Source of the DNA: Kitasatospora cinereorecta
Lineage (GTDB): Bacteria; Actinomycetota; Actinomycetes; Streptomycetales; Streptomycetaceae
Length of the DNA: 64,000 nt
Assembly: GCF_024172095.1 (NCBI RefSeq)
Contig: NZ_JAMZDX010000003.1
Location: forward strand, 124,001-188,000
Direction of reading: 5' to 3'
The notes under the pieces were generated by a model. That model was not told where the DNA came from. It did not search any database and was given only the letters and a program-made list of their open reading frames with translations. Below, piece after piece: positions 1-10,622 of this stretch (position 1 is its first letter; every line of letters starts with the position of its first letter). Both the position numbers and the translations under genes were made by a program.

Positions 1-1
1 G

Positions 2-625
2 GTCGCCGCCGCCGACCGCTCCACCCGGACCGCGCTCACCTCGATACCCGGCCTCGGGCCGACCTGGGCCGCGAAGGTCCCCGCCGAGACCCGCCAGCTG
101 CTGGTCGTCTCCGGCAAGGACCGCAACTCCGCCGACTCCACCGTCACGCTGTGGACCCGCGGCGACGACGGCAGCTGGCAGGCCGGCCAGGCGTGGCCCG
201 CGCACAACGCGTACAAGGGCTGGACCGTCGACCACAGGTCCGGCGACCTGCGCAGCCCGATCGGCCTGTACGGGCTCACCGACGCCGGCGGCCGCAAGGC
301 CGACCCCGGCGCCAAGCTCCCGTACGACCAGGACTCGGCCTTCGTGATGGGCGGCCGGGGCTTCAACAACGAGCCGCTGGCCGGCTCCTTCGACTACGTG
401 ATCGCGATCGACTACAACCGGGTCGCCGGCAGCTCCCCGCTGGACACCAGGACCCCGGAGGGTGCGGCCAAGGGCGGCGGCATCTGGCTGCACCTGGACC
501 ACGGCGGCCCTACCCACGGTTGCGTCTCGCTCACCGAGGACCACATGGTCGAGCTGGTGAAGACCCTGGACCCGGCCATGCACCCGATGATCGCGATGGG
601 CGACGCCGCCGCACTGGCCACCTGA
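2..625 (+). CDS. L,D-transpeptidase-like protein, 3' part (5' end outside window)
   Basis: The reading frame is open from the first bases of the window and ends at 625, so only the last 207 residues are visible. The tail carries a YkuD-like active-site pattern, HLDHGGPTHGCVSL, with the presumed nucleophilic Cys encoded at 521-523 and a His eight residues upstream of the final His-Gly-Cys. Such enzymes cross-link or modify peptidoglycan outside the membrane. The visible N-terminal part (LLVVSGKDRNS, VTLWTRGDDGSW) resembles the strand-rich start of this domain. The signal peptide, if there is one, lies outside the window. The family is fairly sure; the substrate is unknown. Confidence 0.75.
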   Translation, partial: VAAADRSTRTALTSIPGLGPTWAAKVPAETRQLLVVSGKDRNSADSTVTLWTRGDDGSWQAGQAWPAHNAYKGWTVDHRSGDLRSPIGLYGLTDAGGRKADPGAKLPYDQDSAFVMGGRGFNNEPLAGSFDYVIAIDYNRVAGSSPLDTRTPEGAAKGGGIWLHLDHGGPTHGCVSLTEDHMVELVKTLDPAMHPMIAMGDAAALAT

Positions 626-731
626 ACCCGGACGGCGCACGGGCCGTTGTGCGCCCCCTACAGCTTCCGGCGCCGGATCCTGTGCCAGGGCGTCACCGGG
701 TGACTGGCCGGTAACGGGGTTGAGTGGCGGT

Positions 732-1676
732 ATGACCGCCTCCCGCATCGTGGCGCTCGGCCACTACCAGCCGCCCAAGGTCCTCACCAACGACGACCTG
801 GCGAAGCTGGTCGACACCGACGACGAGTGGATCCGCAGCCGGGTCGGCATCCGCGCCCGGCACATCGCGGAGGACGAGACCCTGGTCGACCTCGCGACCG
901 AGGCCGCCCAGAAGGCCCTGGCCCACAGCGGTCGCACCGCCGAGGAGATCGACCTGGTGGTCGTCGCCACCTGCACGGCGATCGAGCGCAGCCCCAACAC
1001 GGCGGCGGCGGTCGCCGCCCGCCTCGGCGTCCGGGCCCCCGCCGCGTACGACATCAACACGGTCTGCTCCGGCTTCTCGTACGCGCTGGCCACCGCCGAC
1101 CACGCGATCCGGGCCGGTGCGGCCACCCGGGCCCTGGTGATCGGCGCCGAGCGGATGTCGGACACCATCGACTGGACCGACCGCACCACCTGCGTGATCT
1201 TCGCCGACGGCGCCGGCGCGGCCGTGGTGGAGGCGGTGCCGGACGAGCAGGCCGGCATCGGCCCGGTGGTCTGGGGCTCCGAGCCGGAGAAGGGCGACGC
1301 GGTCACCATCACCGGCTGGGACCCGGTGATCAGCCAGCAGGGGCAGAGCGTGTTCCGCTGGGCCACCACCCAGATCGCCCCGCTCGCCCGGCAGGCCTGC
1401 CTGCGGTCCGGCCTCGACCCCTCCGAGCTGCGCGGCTTCGTCGCCCACCAGGCCAACCTGCGGATCATCGACGCCATCGCGGGCAAGCTGGGCCTGTCCG
1501 AGGACGCGGTGGTCGCCCGGGACGTGATCGAGTCCGGCAACACCTCCGCCGCCTCCATCCCGCTCGCCCTCAGCAAGCTGGTCGAGCGCGGCGAGCTGCA
1601 CACCGGCGACCCGGTGCTGCTCTTCGGCTTCGGCGGCGGCCTCGCGTACGCCGGCCAGGTGGTCCGCTGCCCGTAG
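732..1676 (+). CDS. beta-ketoacyl-ACP synthase III-like ketosynthase (FabH family)
   Basis: The protein has 314 residues, a normal length for FabH. It has the full catalytic triad: Cys112 in NTVCSGFSYAL, His239 in VAHQAN and Asn270 in SGNTSAAS. FabH enzymes condense an acyl-CoA starter with malonyl-ACP in the cytosol. ATG at 732 is preferred over an in-frame TTG at 720 because the N-terminus MTASRIVALGHYQP matches the usual start of the family. No acpP, fabD or fabF lies nearby, so this is probably an accessory KAS III, either for a special starter unit or for secondary metabolism, rather than the housekeeping copy. It is followed by a strong hairpin and faces a TetR gene. Confidence 0.85.
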   Translation: MTASRIVALGHYQPPKVLTNDDLAKLVDTDDEWIRSRVGIRARHIAEDETLVDLATEAAQKALAHSGRTAEEIDLVVVATCTAIERSPNTAAAVAARLGVRAPAAYDINTVCSGFSYALATADHAIRAGAATRALVIGAERMSDTIDWTDRTTCVIFADGAGAAVVEAVPDEQAGIGPVVWGSEPEKGDAVTITGWDPVISQQGQSVFRWATTQIAPLARQACLRSGLDPSELRGFVAHQANLRIIDAIAGKLGLSEDAVVARDVIESGNTSAASIPLALSKLVERGELHTGDPVLLFGFGGGLAYAGQVVRCP

Positions 1677-1708
1677 GGCCGGATTCGAGCCTGTTCCGAC
1701 ACGGAACA

Positions 1709-1749
1709 CAGCTGGGGCGGTCGGGAGAATCTCCCGACCGCCCCAGCTG
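1709..1749. terminator. bidirectional hairpin terminator
   Basis: Perfect 19-bp arms (1709-1727 and 1731-1749) enclose a 3-nt loop, followed by a short T stretch. It lies between the convergent fabH-like and tetR genes and can serve both. Confidence 0.85.
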
Positions 1750-1890
1750 CCGTTTTCCGATGTTCGGGCACGTCACGGCACGTCGGCGAACCTCCCCCGA
1801 GGACACGGCCGCCGTCCGACACACCCCGGACAGGAGGCCGGGGCATTCGCGCCAGTTGGCTGGTTTTCTACGCTCTGGCTGTTCGCCTCA

Positions 1891-2532
1891 CTACTTCGGT
1901 GGCTTCTTTCCGGCGACGCCGAGGTAGACCTGCAGCGCCAGGTTGGGCTTGAGGTCCTTGACCTTCACGCCCCAGGAGGTGAACGCCTTCTGGTGCTCGG
2001 CGGCCGAGGCCAGCAGCGAGACCAGGGCGCCCGCGATCGCGGCCGGGTCGACCGTCTTGTCGGTCTTCCCCTGATTGTTTCGGACCGCTTCGGTGAGCGG
2101 GGCCACCACCGAGTTGAGGACCTTCATACGGATCTTGAAGAACCGTTTGTCCCCTTCGGCGGCGCCGAGCGTGACCACGCGGAGAATCGCGTCATTCTTG
2201 CGCCAGAAGGCGAGGAATCCGTCGACCACTTCTTCCGAAGTGGCGAAGCCGGTCTTTCCCGCCCAGGACTTTCCTTCGACGAGCTCTTTGAGCCCGACGC
2301 TGTCCTCGGCCATTTCCTCGGCGATCTCGAGGACAGCGCCCTCGACATCCGGGAAGTACTGGTAGAAGGTCGCGGGGGAGGTACCCGCCATGCGGGCGAC
2401 GTCGATGACCTTGACGTCCCGGTAAGGCGAGGTGCTGAGCATCTCGCGGAGGCAGTCGAGCAGCTTCTGCCGCGTCTCCTGTCCGCGTCGCCCGGCGACG
2501 CGACCGTCGACGGTGCGAACTTGTCCTGTCAT
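1891..2532 (-). CDS. TetR-family transcriptional regulator
   Basis: The protein has 213 residues. An N-terminal helix-turn-helix spans about residues 18-64 (TRQKLLDCLREML, IDVARMAGTSPATFYQYF), with a C-terminal all-helical ligand-binding region, the usual TetR layout. It is divergent from the afsK homologue with a 548-bp gap, and convergent with the fabH-like gene. The perfect palindrome CAAGATCTTG lies 18 bp upstream of its ATG and may be its own operator. The ligand and targets cannot be read from the sequence. ATG 2532 is the only good start in frame. Confidence 0.85.
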   Translation of the reverse strand: MTGQVRTVDGRVAGRRGQETRQKLLDCLREMLSTSPYRDVKVIDVARMAGTSPATFYQYFPDVEGAVLEIAEEMAEDSVGLKELVEGKSWAGKTGFATSEEVVDGFLAFWRKNDAILRVVTLGAAEGDKRFFKIRMKVLNSVVAPLTEAVRNNQGKTDKTVDPAAIAGALVSLLASAAEHQKAFTSWGVKVKDLKPNLALQVYLGVAGKKPPK

Positions 2533-2550
2533 GCCGTCAGCTTACCGTGG

Positions 2551-2560
2551 CAAGATCTTG
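2551..2560. promoter_or_regulatory. candidate TetR autoregulatory operator
   Basis: CAAGATCTTG is a perfect 10-bp palindrome with an AT-rich centre, 18 bp upstream of the tetR start codon in otherwise GC-rich DNA. The operator role is inferred from position only. Confidence 0.3.
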
Positions 2561-2569
2561 GCGCGATTC

Positions 2570-3063
2570 GGCGGTGCGATGTATTAGTCCGCAAGAGCGG
2601 TGACGGGTCTTTTTCTCCGTTTCCGATCACTCTCTTGAAGCCCCCCCGTGCACTGATGACCCCACAGCGTGACGACGAGTCTGCTGAGCGCCGATCACGT
2701 CGCCCACCGGCAGATCAGTGGTGCGGTGACGGTGCGTGGCGGGCGCGCGGCAGGCGCGTGGCGGGCGTACGGCGGGGCGCTGCGGGGGCGTGGTGGGGTG
2801 CGGCGGGGGTGCGGCCGGCCCGGACGGGGTACGGGGAGGCGGGGCCCGCGGACACCGGGGGACGGGGCCCGGGGGTGCGGCGCGCAAGGGGGCGGGGCCG
2901 GCGGCGGTCCGAGGGCGGTACGGCTACGCTGCGGCGGCGCCGCGGGGGCGGTCGAGGGGTGGTCCGGGGGGCGGCTCCGCGTGTCCCTGGCGGGGGAGAT
3001 TGGATCCCGGGCGGCGCGCATTGGAGAATCGGGGCGGCACACCCCGACGGGTGGGTCGCAGAC
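2570..3063. other. G-rich non-coding region upstream of afsK
   Basis: This stretch has no convincing gene. From about 2730 to 2990 the + strand is full of GGG and GGGG runs spaced by a few bases. Open frames here lack family resemblance and reflect composition. It must contain the promoters of the divergent tetR and afsK genes, but no clear -35/-10 pair could be picked out. Confidence 0.6.
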
Positions 3064-3080
3064 GGGGAGGTGGCAACGGA

Positions 3081-5522
<2,442 letters not shown>

Positions 5523-5559
5523 CCGTGCGCGCCGGTCCGGAGGGGGACGGTACGGACGA

Positions 5560-5586
5560 GGGGCGGGCCCGCAGTGGGCCCGCCCC
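5560..5586. terminator. hairpin between afsK and galE
   Basis: Perfect 11-bp arms GGGGCGGGCCC / GGGCCCGCCCC (5560-5570, 5576-5586) with a 5-nt loop. It lies between two convergent genes and is likely bidirectional. Confidence 0.75.
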
Positions 5587-5635
5587 TCAACGCTTGCAGC
5601 CGGTGGCCGCCGTCGCCGTCGACGGAGGCGGCGGG

Positions 5636-6628
5636 TCAGGAGCCGGCGCGGGCCTCCGGGTGGCGGCTGAGCCAGCCCTCCCACGCGGAGGCGACCATCG
5701 ACTCGACGTCGTGGCGCGCGGTCCAGTCGAGCTCCTTGTGGATGAGGTCGGCGGCGGCGACGACCCGGGCGGGGTCGCCGGGGCGGCGCGGGGTGACCTC
5801 GGCGTCGAAGGTGTGGCCGGTGACGCGGGAGATGACGTCGAGCATCTCGCGGACGGAGACGCCCTCGCCGCGGCCGATGTTGAGGGTGAGGTTGACCTGC
5901 TCGCCCTCGCCGGCGGCGTTGAGCCGCTTGACGGCCGCCACGTGCGCGGAGGCGATGTCGGCGACGTGGATGAAGTCGCGGATGCAGGTGCCGTCCGGGG
6001 TCGGGTAGTCGTCGCCGAAGATCCGCGGGGCCTGACCGGCGGTCAGCCGCTCGAAGACCATCGGGACGAGGTTGGTGACACCGTCGTCGGCCAGCTGCGG
6101 CGAGGCCGCGCCGGCCACGTTGAAGTAGCGCAGCGCCACGGTGGACAGGCCGTACGCGCGGGCGGCGCCGTTCAGCAGCCACTCGTCGACCAGCTTGGTC
6201 TCGCCGTACGGGTTGATCGGCGCGCACGGGGTGGACTCGGTGACCAGGTCGACGTCCGGCATGCCGTAGACGGCGGCCGAGGAGGAGAGCAGCACGCGCT
6301 TCACCCCGCCGGCGACCGCGGCCTCCAGGACGATCCGCAGGCCCTCGACGTTCTCGTGGTAGTAGCGCAGCGGCTCGGCCACCGACTCGCCGACCTGCTT
6401 CTTGGCGGCGATGTGGAGGATGCCGGTGACGCCGTGCTCGGTGATGGCCCGGTCGAGGACGGCACGGTCCAGCGTGGAGCCGGGCACCAGCGGCACGCCG
6501 GCCGGCAGGCGGTCGGGCGAGCCGCTGCTCAGGTCGTCCAGCACGACCACCGGCTCACCGGCGTCGACCAGCTGCTGCACGACATGTCCGCCGATGTATC
6601 CGGCACCGCCCGTGATCAACCAAGTCAT
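5636..6628 (-). CDS. galE: UDP-glucose 4-epimerase
   Basis: The 330-residue protein is an extended short-chain dehydrogenase. It has the NAD loop TGGAGYIGG at residues 6-14, the catalytic Ser in LLSSSAAVYG and YGETK at 141-145 (Tyr141, Lys145). GalE interconverts UDP-glucose and UDP-galactose in the cytosol for the Leloir pathway and for wall or exopolysaccharide sugars. The galT and galK genes are not adjacent. An AGGA lies about eight bases before the ATG. The specific 4-epimerase activity is the usual assignment for this sequence type, though related UDP-sugar epimerases look alike. Confidence 0.88.
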   Translation of the reverse strand: MTWLITGGAGYIGGHVVQQLVDAGEPVVVLDDLSSGSPDRLPAGVPLVPGSTLDRAVLDRAITEHGVTGILHIAAKKQVGESVAEPLRYYHENVEGLRIVLEAAVAGGVKRVLLSSSAAVYGMPDVDLVTESTPCAPINPYGETKLVDEWLLNGAARAYGLSTVALRYFNVAGAASPQLADDGVTNLVPMVFERLTAGQAPRIFGDDYPTPDGTCIRDFIHVADIASAHVAAVKRLNAAGEGEQVNLTLNIGRGEGVSVREMLDVISRVTGHTFDAEVTPRRPGDPARVVAAADLIHKELDWTARHDVESMVASAWEGWLSRHPEARAGS

Positions 6629-6828
6629 GTCGGGATCCTAATGGCCCGCCCTCCGTCCGCGGTCGAACGGGTCCGCGGACGGACGGGTCCGCAGCCGGGT
6701 GGGGGGACCTGGCGGCCGGGGTGCACCGGCGGTCCGGCCGTCGGCGGATTGCCGGGCGCGTCCACCCGTCGATTCGGACATACCGGTGAAATGCTGACAA
6801 GTCAGTAGAGAACCCGGAGGTTGCTCAG

Positions 6829-7953
6829 GTGCGCCCGAAGAAGGTACCGACCCGCCCGCTCCCGGCCGGTCCCCGGCCCACCGGGCCCAAGCTCCGGCCG
6901 GGGCCGGTCGTCGCCGTGGCGGTGGCCGGGCTCCTCGTCGGCGGTTGCAGCGGCTCGTCCTCCTCCTCGCCCTCGTCCACGGCGGCCTCCGCGGCGGCGA
7001 GCGGCAGCGTCGCGGCCAGCCCCAGCGTCACCAACCAGCTGCAGGACGACTACCAGCGCGTGATCGTGAACGTGCTGCCCTCGGTGGTGCAGATCACGGC
7101 GGGCAACAGCCTGGGTTCCGGCATCGTCTTCGACGGCCAGGGCGACATCGTCACCAACGCGCACGTCATCGGCAGCGCCTCCAGCTTCACCGTCACGCTC
7201 GCCAACTCGACCGCGCCGCTGAACGCCACCCTGGTGGGCAGCTATCCGGACTCCGACCTCGCGGTGATCAAGCTCTCCAGCCCGCCGAGCGGCCTGCGGC
7301 CAGCGGTCTTCGGCGACAGCAGCAAGGTCCGGGTCGGTCAGATCACCCTCGCCATGGGCAGTCCGCTGGGTCTCGCCGGCAGCGTGACCCAGGGCATCGT
7401 CTCGGCGACCGGACGGACCGTCACCGAGCCCAAGAGCACGGACTCGCCCGGCGCGACCATCGGCAACATGGTGCAGACCTCGGCGGCGATCAACCCGGGC
7501 AACTCGGGCGGGGCCCTGGTCAACCTCTCCAGCCAGGTGATCGGCATCAACACCCTGGCCGCCATCGACCAGGAGCTCAACGGCAGCGCCGCCCCCGGCA
7601 TCGGGTTCGCCATCCCGGCGGCGACGGTGACCAGCATCGCCAGCCAGCTGATCAAGGACGGCAAGGTCACCAACTCCGGCCGGGCCGCCCTCGGCGTGGC
7701 CGTCCGGCCGTACTTCAACAGCGACTTCCAGCCCGCGGGCGTGGTGATCGTCTCGGTGACGGACGGTGGCCCGGCCGCCACGGCCGGACTCCAGCCCGGC
7801 GACGTGATCACCAAGGTCGGGGACACCGAGGTCACCGACGTGGCCTCGCTGAGCACCGCGCTGGCCTCGCTCAGCCCGGGCAACACGGTGACCGTCACCT
7901 ATGTGCGGGACGGACAGACCAAGACCGCCAACGTCACGCTCGGCACGCTGTAA
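6829..7953 (+). CDS. HtrA/DegP-like trypsin-type serine protease, predicted lipoprotein
   Basis: The 374-residue protein starts at GTG 6829, eight bases after a GGAGG. Residues 25-40 form a hydrophobic segment ending in LLVGGC, a likely lipobox that anchors the protein outside the membrane, followed by a Ser/Ala-rich linker. The protease domain has His112 (TNAHVI), Asp143 (DSDLAVIKL) and Ser226 (NPGNSGGAL). A single PDZ domain fills about residues 275-370 (GLQPGDVITKVGD). Such proteases degrade or sense misfolded exported proteins. No sensor or sigma partner is directly beside it; the next gene is a convergent histidine kinase. Confidence 0.85.
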   Translation: MRPKKVPTRPLPAGPRPTGPKLRPGPVVAVAVAGLLVGGCSGSSSSSPSSTAASAAASGSVAASPSVTNQLQDDYQRVIVNVLPSVVQITAGNSLGSGIVFDGQGDIVTNAHVIGSASSFTVTLANSTAPLNATLVGSYPDSDLAVIKLSSPPSGLRPAVFGDSSKVRVGQITLAMGSPLGLAGSVTQGIVSATGRTVTEPKSTDSPGATIGNMVQTSAAINPGNSGGALVNLSSQVIGINTLAAIDQELNGSAAPGIGFAIPAATVTSIASQLIKDGKVTNSGRAALGVAVRPYFNSDFQPAGVVIVSVTDGGPAATAGLQPGDVITKVGDTEVTDVASLSTALASLSPGNTVTVTYVRDGQTKTANVTLGTL

Positions 7954-7964
7954 CACCCACCGAC

Positions 7965-8013
7965 CGGGCCCGGGGAGCCGCTACTGCGCAAGGGAAGCGG
8001 CGCTCCGGGCCCG
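7965..8013 (+). terminator. imperfect hairpin after the HtrA-like gene
   Basis: CGGGCCCGG-GGAGC (from 7965) pairs with GCTCCGGGCCCG (8002-8013) with a two-base bulge, and an inner CCGCT/AGCGG pairing extends the stem. It begins 11 bases after the stop codon. Confidence 0.55.
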
Positions 8014-8032
8014 TCCGCCTGCGCGGCCTGCA

Positions 8033-8095
8033 GCACTCACGGCACTCGCAGCACTCACGGCACTCACGGCACTCGCGGCACTCGCGGCACTCGCG
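8033..8095. repeat. 9-nt tandem repeat, seven copies
   Basis: Seven consecutive copies of GCACTCRCR (variants GCACTCACG, GCACTCGCG, GCACTCGCA) fill the gap between the convergent protease and histidine kinase genes. There are no spacers, so it is not a CRISPR array. It is a minisatellite prone to copy-number change. Confidence 0.9.
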
Positions 8096-8110
8096 GTGCG
8101 GCAGTGCGGT

Positions 8111-9277
8111 TCAGGCCCTGGCGGCGCGGGCCGCTCTGGTGCTCCAGGGGAGTTCGACGGTGACCGAGGTCGGGCCGCCCTCGGGGCTCTCCACCAGGAA
8201 GACGCCGTCCACCGCGCCGACCCGCTCGGCGAGGCCGGCGAGACCGCCGCCCGGGGCGACCGAGGCGCCGCCGCGCCCGTCGTCCTGCACCAGCAGCATC
8301 AACCGCCCCTCGTGCCGCCAGACGTCGACCGTCGCCGAGCGGGCTCCCGCGTGCTTGGAGATGTTGGTCAGCAACTCGCTGACCGTGAAGTACGCGATGC
8401 CCTCGACCGCCGAATCCGGCCGGGTGCCGTCGGCGCCGAGGTCGACGTGGACCTTCACCCCGCCCGGGACGGTGCAGCGGGCGGCCACCGCGGAGAGCGC
8501 CGCATCCAGCCCGCGGTCGGTGAGCACGGCCGGGTGGATGCCCCGGGCCAGATCGCGCAGCTCCTGAAGGGCCAGCTTCACCTCGCCGTGGGCGGCGTCG
8601 ACCATCTCCGCCGCGGACGCCGGATCCTCCGACAGCTTCTCCTTGGCCAGGCCCAGATCCATCGCCAGGGCGACCAGCCGGGCCTGGGCGCCGTCGTGCA
8701 GGTCGCGCTCGATCCGGCGCAGGTCGGCGGCGGCGGCGTCGACCACCGTGCCCCGGTCGTCCTCCAGCTCCCGCACCCGCTGCACCAGCGCGTTCGGGCA
8801 GAGCAGGCTCTCCACCAGCACCCGGTCGACGAACGCCAGACCCCGCATCGCCCAGGGCAGGGCCGGCCAGCCCACCACCAGCAGGACCAGGGTCAGCGCG
8901 AACCCGAGCACGCCCCAGGGCAGCAGCAGCACGCAGTAGAGCGCCGAGCGCCAGCCGAGCGGATCGGTCAGCGCCGCGATCACCCGCCCGGCGAAGCCAG
9001 GTCTGGTCACCACCGGCGGGCCCGGCTCCGGCATCCCGCTGCCCAGCGCCGCCCGCGCCCGGGCCCGGGCCACCCCGCCGAGCCATCGGCAGCCGGCCAG
9101 CCCCAGGGCCAGCAGCGGCAACCCCGCCACCGTCACCGCCAGCCCCAGGCCGACCGACAGGGTCACGACGGTGAAGACGAAGCCCGCGATGCCGAGCGGC
9201 AGGTTCACCAACTGGTGCTGGACCTGCCCCCACATCCGCGCCCCGTACAACGACGGGCGCTTCGGCTCCTCAGCCAT
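8111..9277 (-). CDS. DesK/NarL-type sensor histidine kinase (orphan)
   Basis: The 388-residue protein has two hydrophobic hairpins (about residues 23-63 and 112-143) of the kind found in the putative-sensor domain. A HisKA_3 dimerisation region follows with the phosphoacceptor His194 in RDLHDGAQAR, then a HATPase domain with the N-box SELLTNISKHAGA and the G-box DDGRGG. It should autophosphorylate at the membrane and pass phosphate to a LuxR-type response regulator. No such regulator gene is adjacent, which is unusual for the class. ATG 9277 is preferred to GTG 9289 because GGAGAGG directly abuts the GTG but sits about eleven bases before the ATG. Confidence 0.85.
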   Translation of the reverse strand: MAEEPKRPSLYGARMWGQVQHQLVNLPLGIAGFVFTVVTLSVGLGLAVTVAGLPLLALGLAGCRWLGGVARARARAALGSGMPEPGPPVVTRPGFAGRVIAALTDPLGWRSALYCVLLLPWGVLGFALTLVLLVVGWPALPWAMRGLAFVDRVLVESLLCPNALVQRVRELEDDRGTVVDAAAADLRRIERDLHDGAQARLVALAMDLGLAKEKLSEDPASAAEMVDAAHGEVKLALQELRDLARGIHPAVLTDRGLDAALSAVAARCTVPGGVKVHVDLGADGTRPDSAVEGIAYFTVSELLTNISKHAGARSATVDVWRHEGRLMLLVQDDGRGGASVAPGGGLAGLAERVGAVDGVFLVESPEGGPTSVTVELPWSTRAARAARA

Positions 9278-9579
9278 CGCCGTACCCACCTCTCCATCCG
9301 ATCCGGGCCAGTCACGACCGTGCGATCACCAACCGTGCGACCAGCGAGCCGTGCGTGACCAGCATCCCGGTTGGCACCACCCCGCCGCCATGGTGCTGAA
9401 CTCCGTCTTCGCCCTGGGGTTATCCCCACCCCCGGCAGTGGTGCGGAGTCCAGTGCGGTGTGCAGCGCGGTGTCCACCGGGCGTCTTGCAGAACGGGCAG
9501 GTGGAGGAGTAAACGGACGGTGCACTTAGACTCACGCCGTAGCGATGGTTATGGGTGCGTAAAGAAGAGAGGCGAGCGC
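9278..9579. other. divergent promoter region of the histidine kinase and nuo operon
   Basis: About 300 bp with no gene. It should carry the promoters of the minus-strand kinase and the plus-strand nuo operon. No confident -35/-10 pair or operator was found. A GAGAGG just before 9580 serves as the nuoA ribosome-binding site. Confidence 0.5.
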
Positions 9580-9987
9580 ATGAAGTGGCAGCCGGTCGCT
9601 GCCGACCCCGCCGTGGGCAGCGGCTACTTCGACGCGTACGCGGCGGTGGGCCTGCTCGTGGTCGTCGGCGTGGTCTTCGTCGCCGTGGCCTTCACCGCCA
9701 ACCGCCTGCTGCGCCCGGTGGTCCACTCGCCGGAGAAGCTGCTGGCGTACGAATGCGGCGTCGACCCGGTCGGCGAGGGCTGGGCGCACACCCAGATCCG
9801 CTACTACGTCTACGCCTTCCTCTATGTGATCTTCGCGGTCGACGCGATCTACCTGTTCCCGTGGGCGACCGTGTTCGCCGCTGCGGGATACGGCGCCGCA
9901 ACGCTGGTGGAGATGTTCGTCTTCATCGGCTTCCTCGCCGTCGGCCTGCTCTACGCCTGGAAGAAGGGCGTTCTGGAATGGACGTGA
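9580..9987 (+). CDS. nuoA: NADH-quinone oxidoreductase subunit A
   Basis: The 135-residue protein has three transmembrane helices (about 20-42, 77-97 and 107-128). Between the first two lies the conserved loop with [15 protein letters not shown], whose Cys-Gly is a hallmark of NuoA/ND3. It is part of the membrane arm of complex I, near the quinone-channel entrance. It is the first gene of a ten-gene operon, and its 3' end overlaps nuoB by 10 bp. The cluster lacks nuoD-G, so this is probably the second nuo locus of the genome. Confidence 0.9.
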   Translation: MKWQPVAADPAVGSGYFDAYAAVGLLVVVGVVFVAVAFTANRLLRPVVHSPEKLLAYECGVDPVGEGWAHTQIRYYVYAFLYVIFAVDAIYLFPWATVFAAAGYGAATLVEMFVFIGFLAVGLLYAWKKGVLEWT

Positions 9988-10622
9988 CCCACTCGCACGG
10001 CCACGCGCACGACGCGTCCGGCGGCCCGATCCCGCTCGGCATGCCCGACCCGGCCCACCCCGGCGCCGCCGTCGAACAGCGCCGCCTCGGCCCGCTCGCC
10101 CGGCTCGCCCCGGACCCGGTCAAGGTGGTCCTCAACTGGGGCCGCCGCTACAGCCTGTGGGCCTTCAACTTCGGCCTCGCCTGCTGCGCGATCGAGTTCA
10201 TCGCCGCGTCCATGGCCAAGCACGACTTCATCCGGATGGGTGTGATCCCGTTCGCGCCCGGCCCCCGCCAGGCCGACCTGATGATCGTCTCCGGCACCGT
10301 GACCGACAAGATGGCCCCCGCCGTCAAGCGGCTGTACGAGCAGATGCCCGAGCCCAAGTACGTCATCTCCTTCGGCGCCTGCTCCAACTCCGGCGGCCCG
10401 TACTGGGACTCGTACTCCGTCACCAAGGGCGTCGACCAGATCATCCCGGTCGACGTCTACGTGCCCGGCTGCCCGCCCCGGCCCGAGGCGCTGCTCCAGG
10501 GCATCCTCAAGCTCCAGGAGAAGATCGCCGCCGAGGAGCTGCCGAAGCGCTACGCCGCGCCCGCCTCCGCGCTGCGCCGCCCGCTGGTCGCCGGTCCCGC
10601 CGACGAGCAGGAGGCGAAGTGA
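9978..10622 (+). CDS. nuoB: NADH-quinone oxidoreductase subunit B
   Basis: The 214-residue protein keeps all four ligands of the terminal [4Fe-4S] cluster N2: the Cys69-Cys70 pair (GLACCAIEF), Cys135 ([10 protein letters not shown]) and Cys165 ([10 protein letters not shown]). The N-terminal ~40 residues are extra and begin with a His-rich stretch, HSHGHAH. In normal complex I NuoB binds NuoD to form the quinone site; here no nuoD is encoded. It overlaps nuoA by 10 bp and nuoC by 4 bp, implying translational coupling. Confidence 0.92.
   Translation: MDVTHSHGHAHDASGGPIPLGMPDPAHPGAAVEQRRLGPLARLAPDPVKVVLNWGRRYSLWAFNFGLACCAIEFIAASMAKHDFIRMGVIPFAPGPRQADLMIVSGTVTDKMAPAVKRLYEQMPEPKYVISFGACSNSGGPYWDSYSVTKGVDQIIPVDVYVPGCPPRPEALLQGILKLQEKIAAEELPKRYAAPASALRRPLVAGPADEQEAK

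Noticed and set aside
8033..8095. Short CRISPR-like array
   Set aside because: The units are 9 nt and contiguous with no spacers; no cas genes are present anywhere in the window.
9460..9580. Longer NuoA starting at an upstream in-frame codon
   Set aside because: The extra residues do not resemble NuoA, and a GAGAGG site supports the ATG at 9580.
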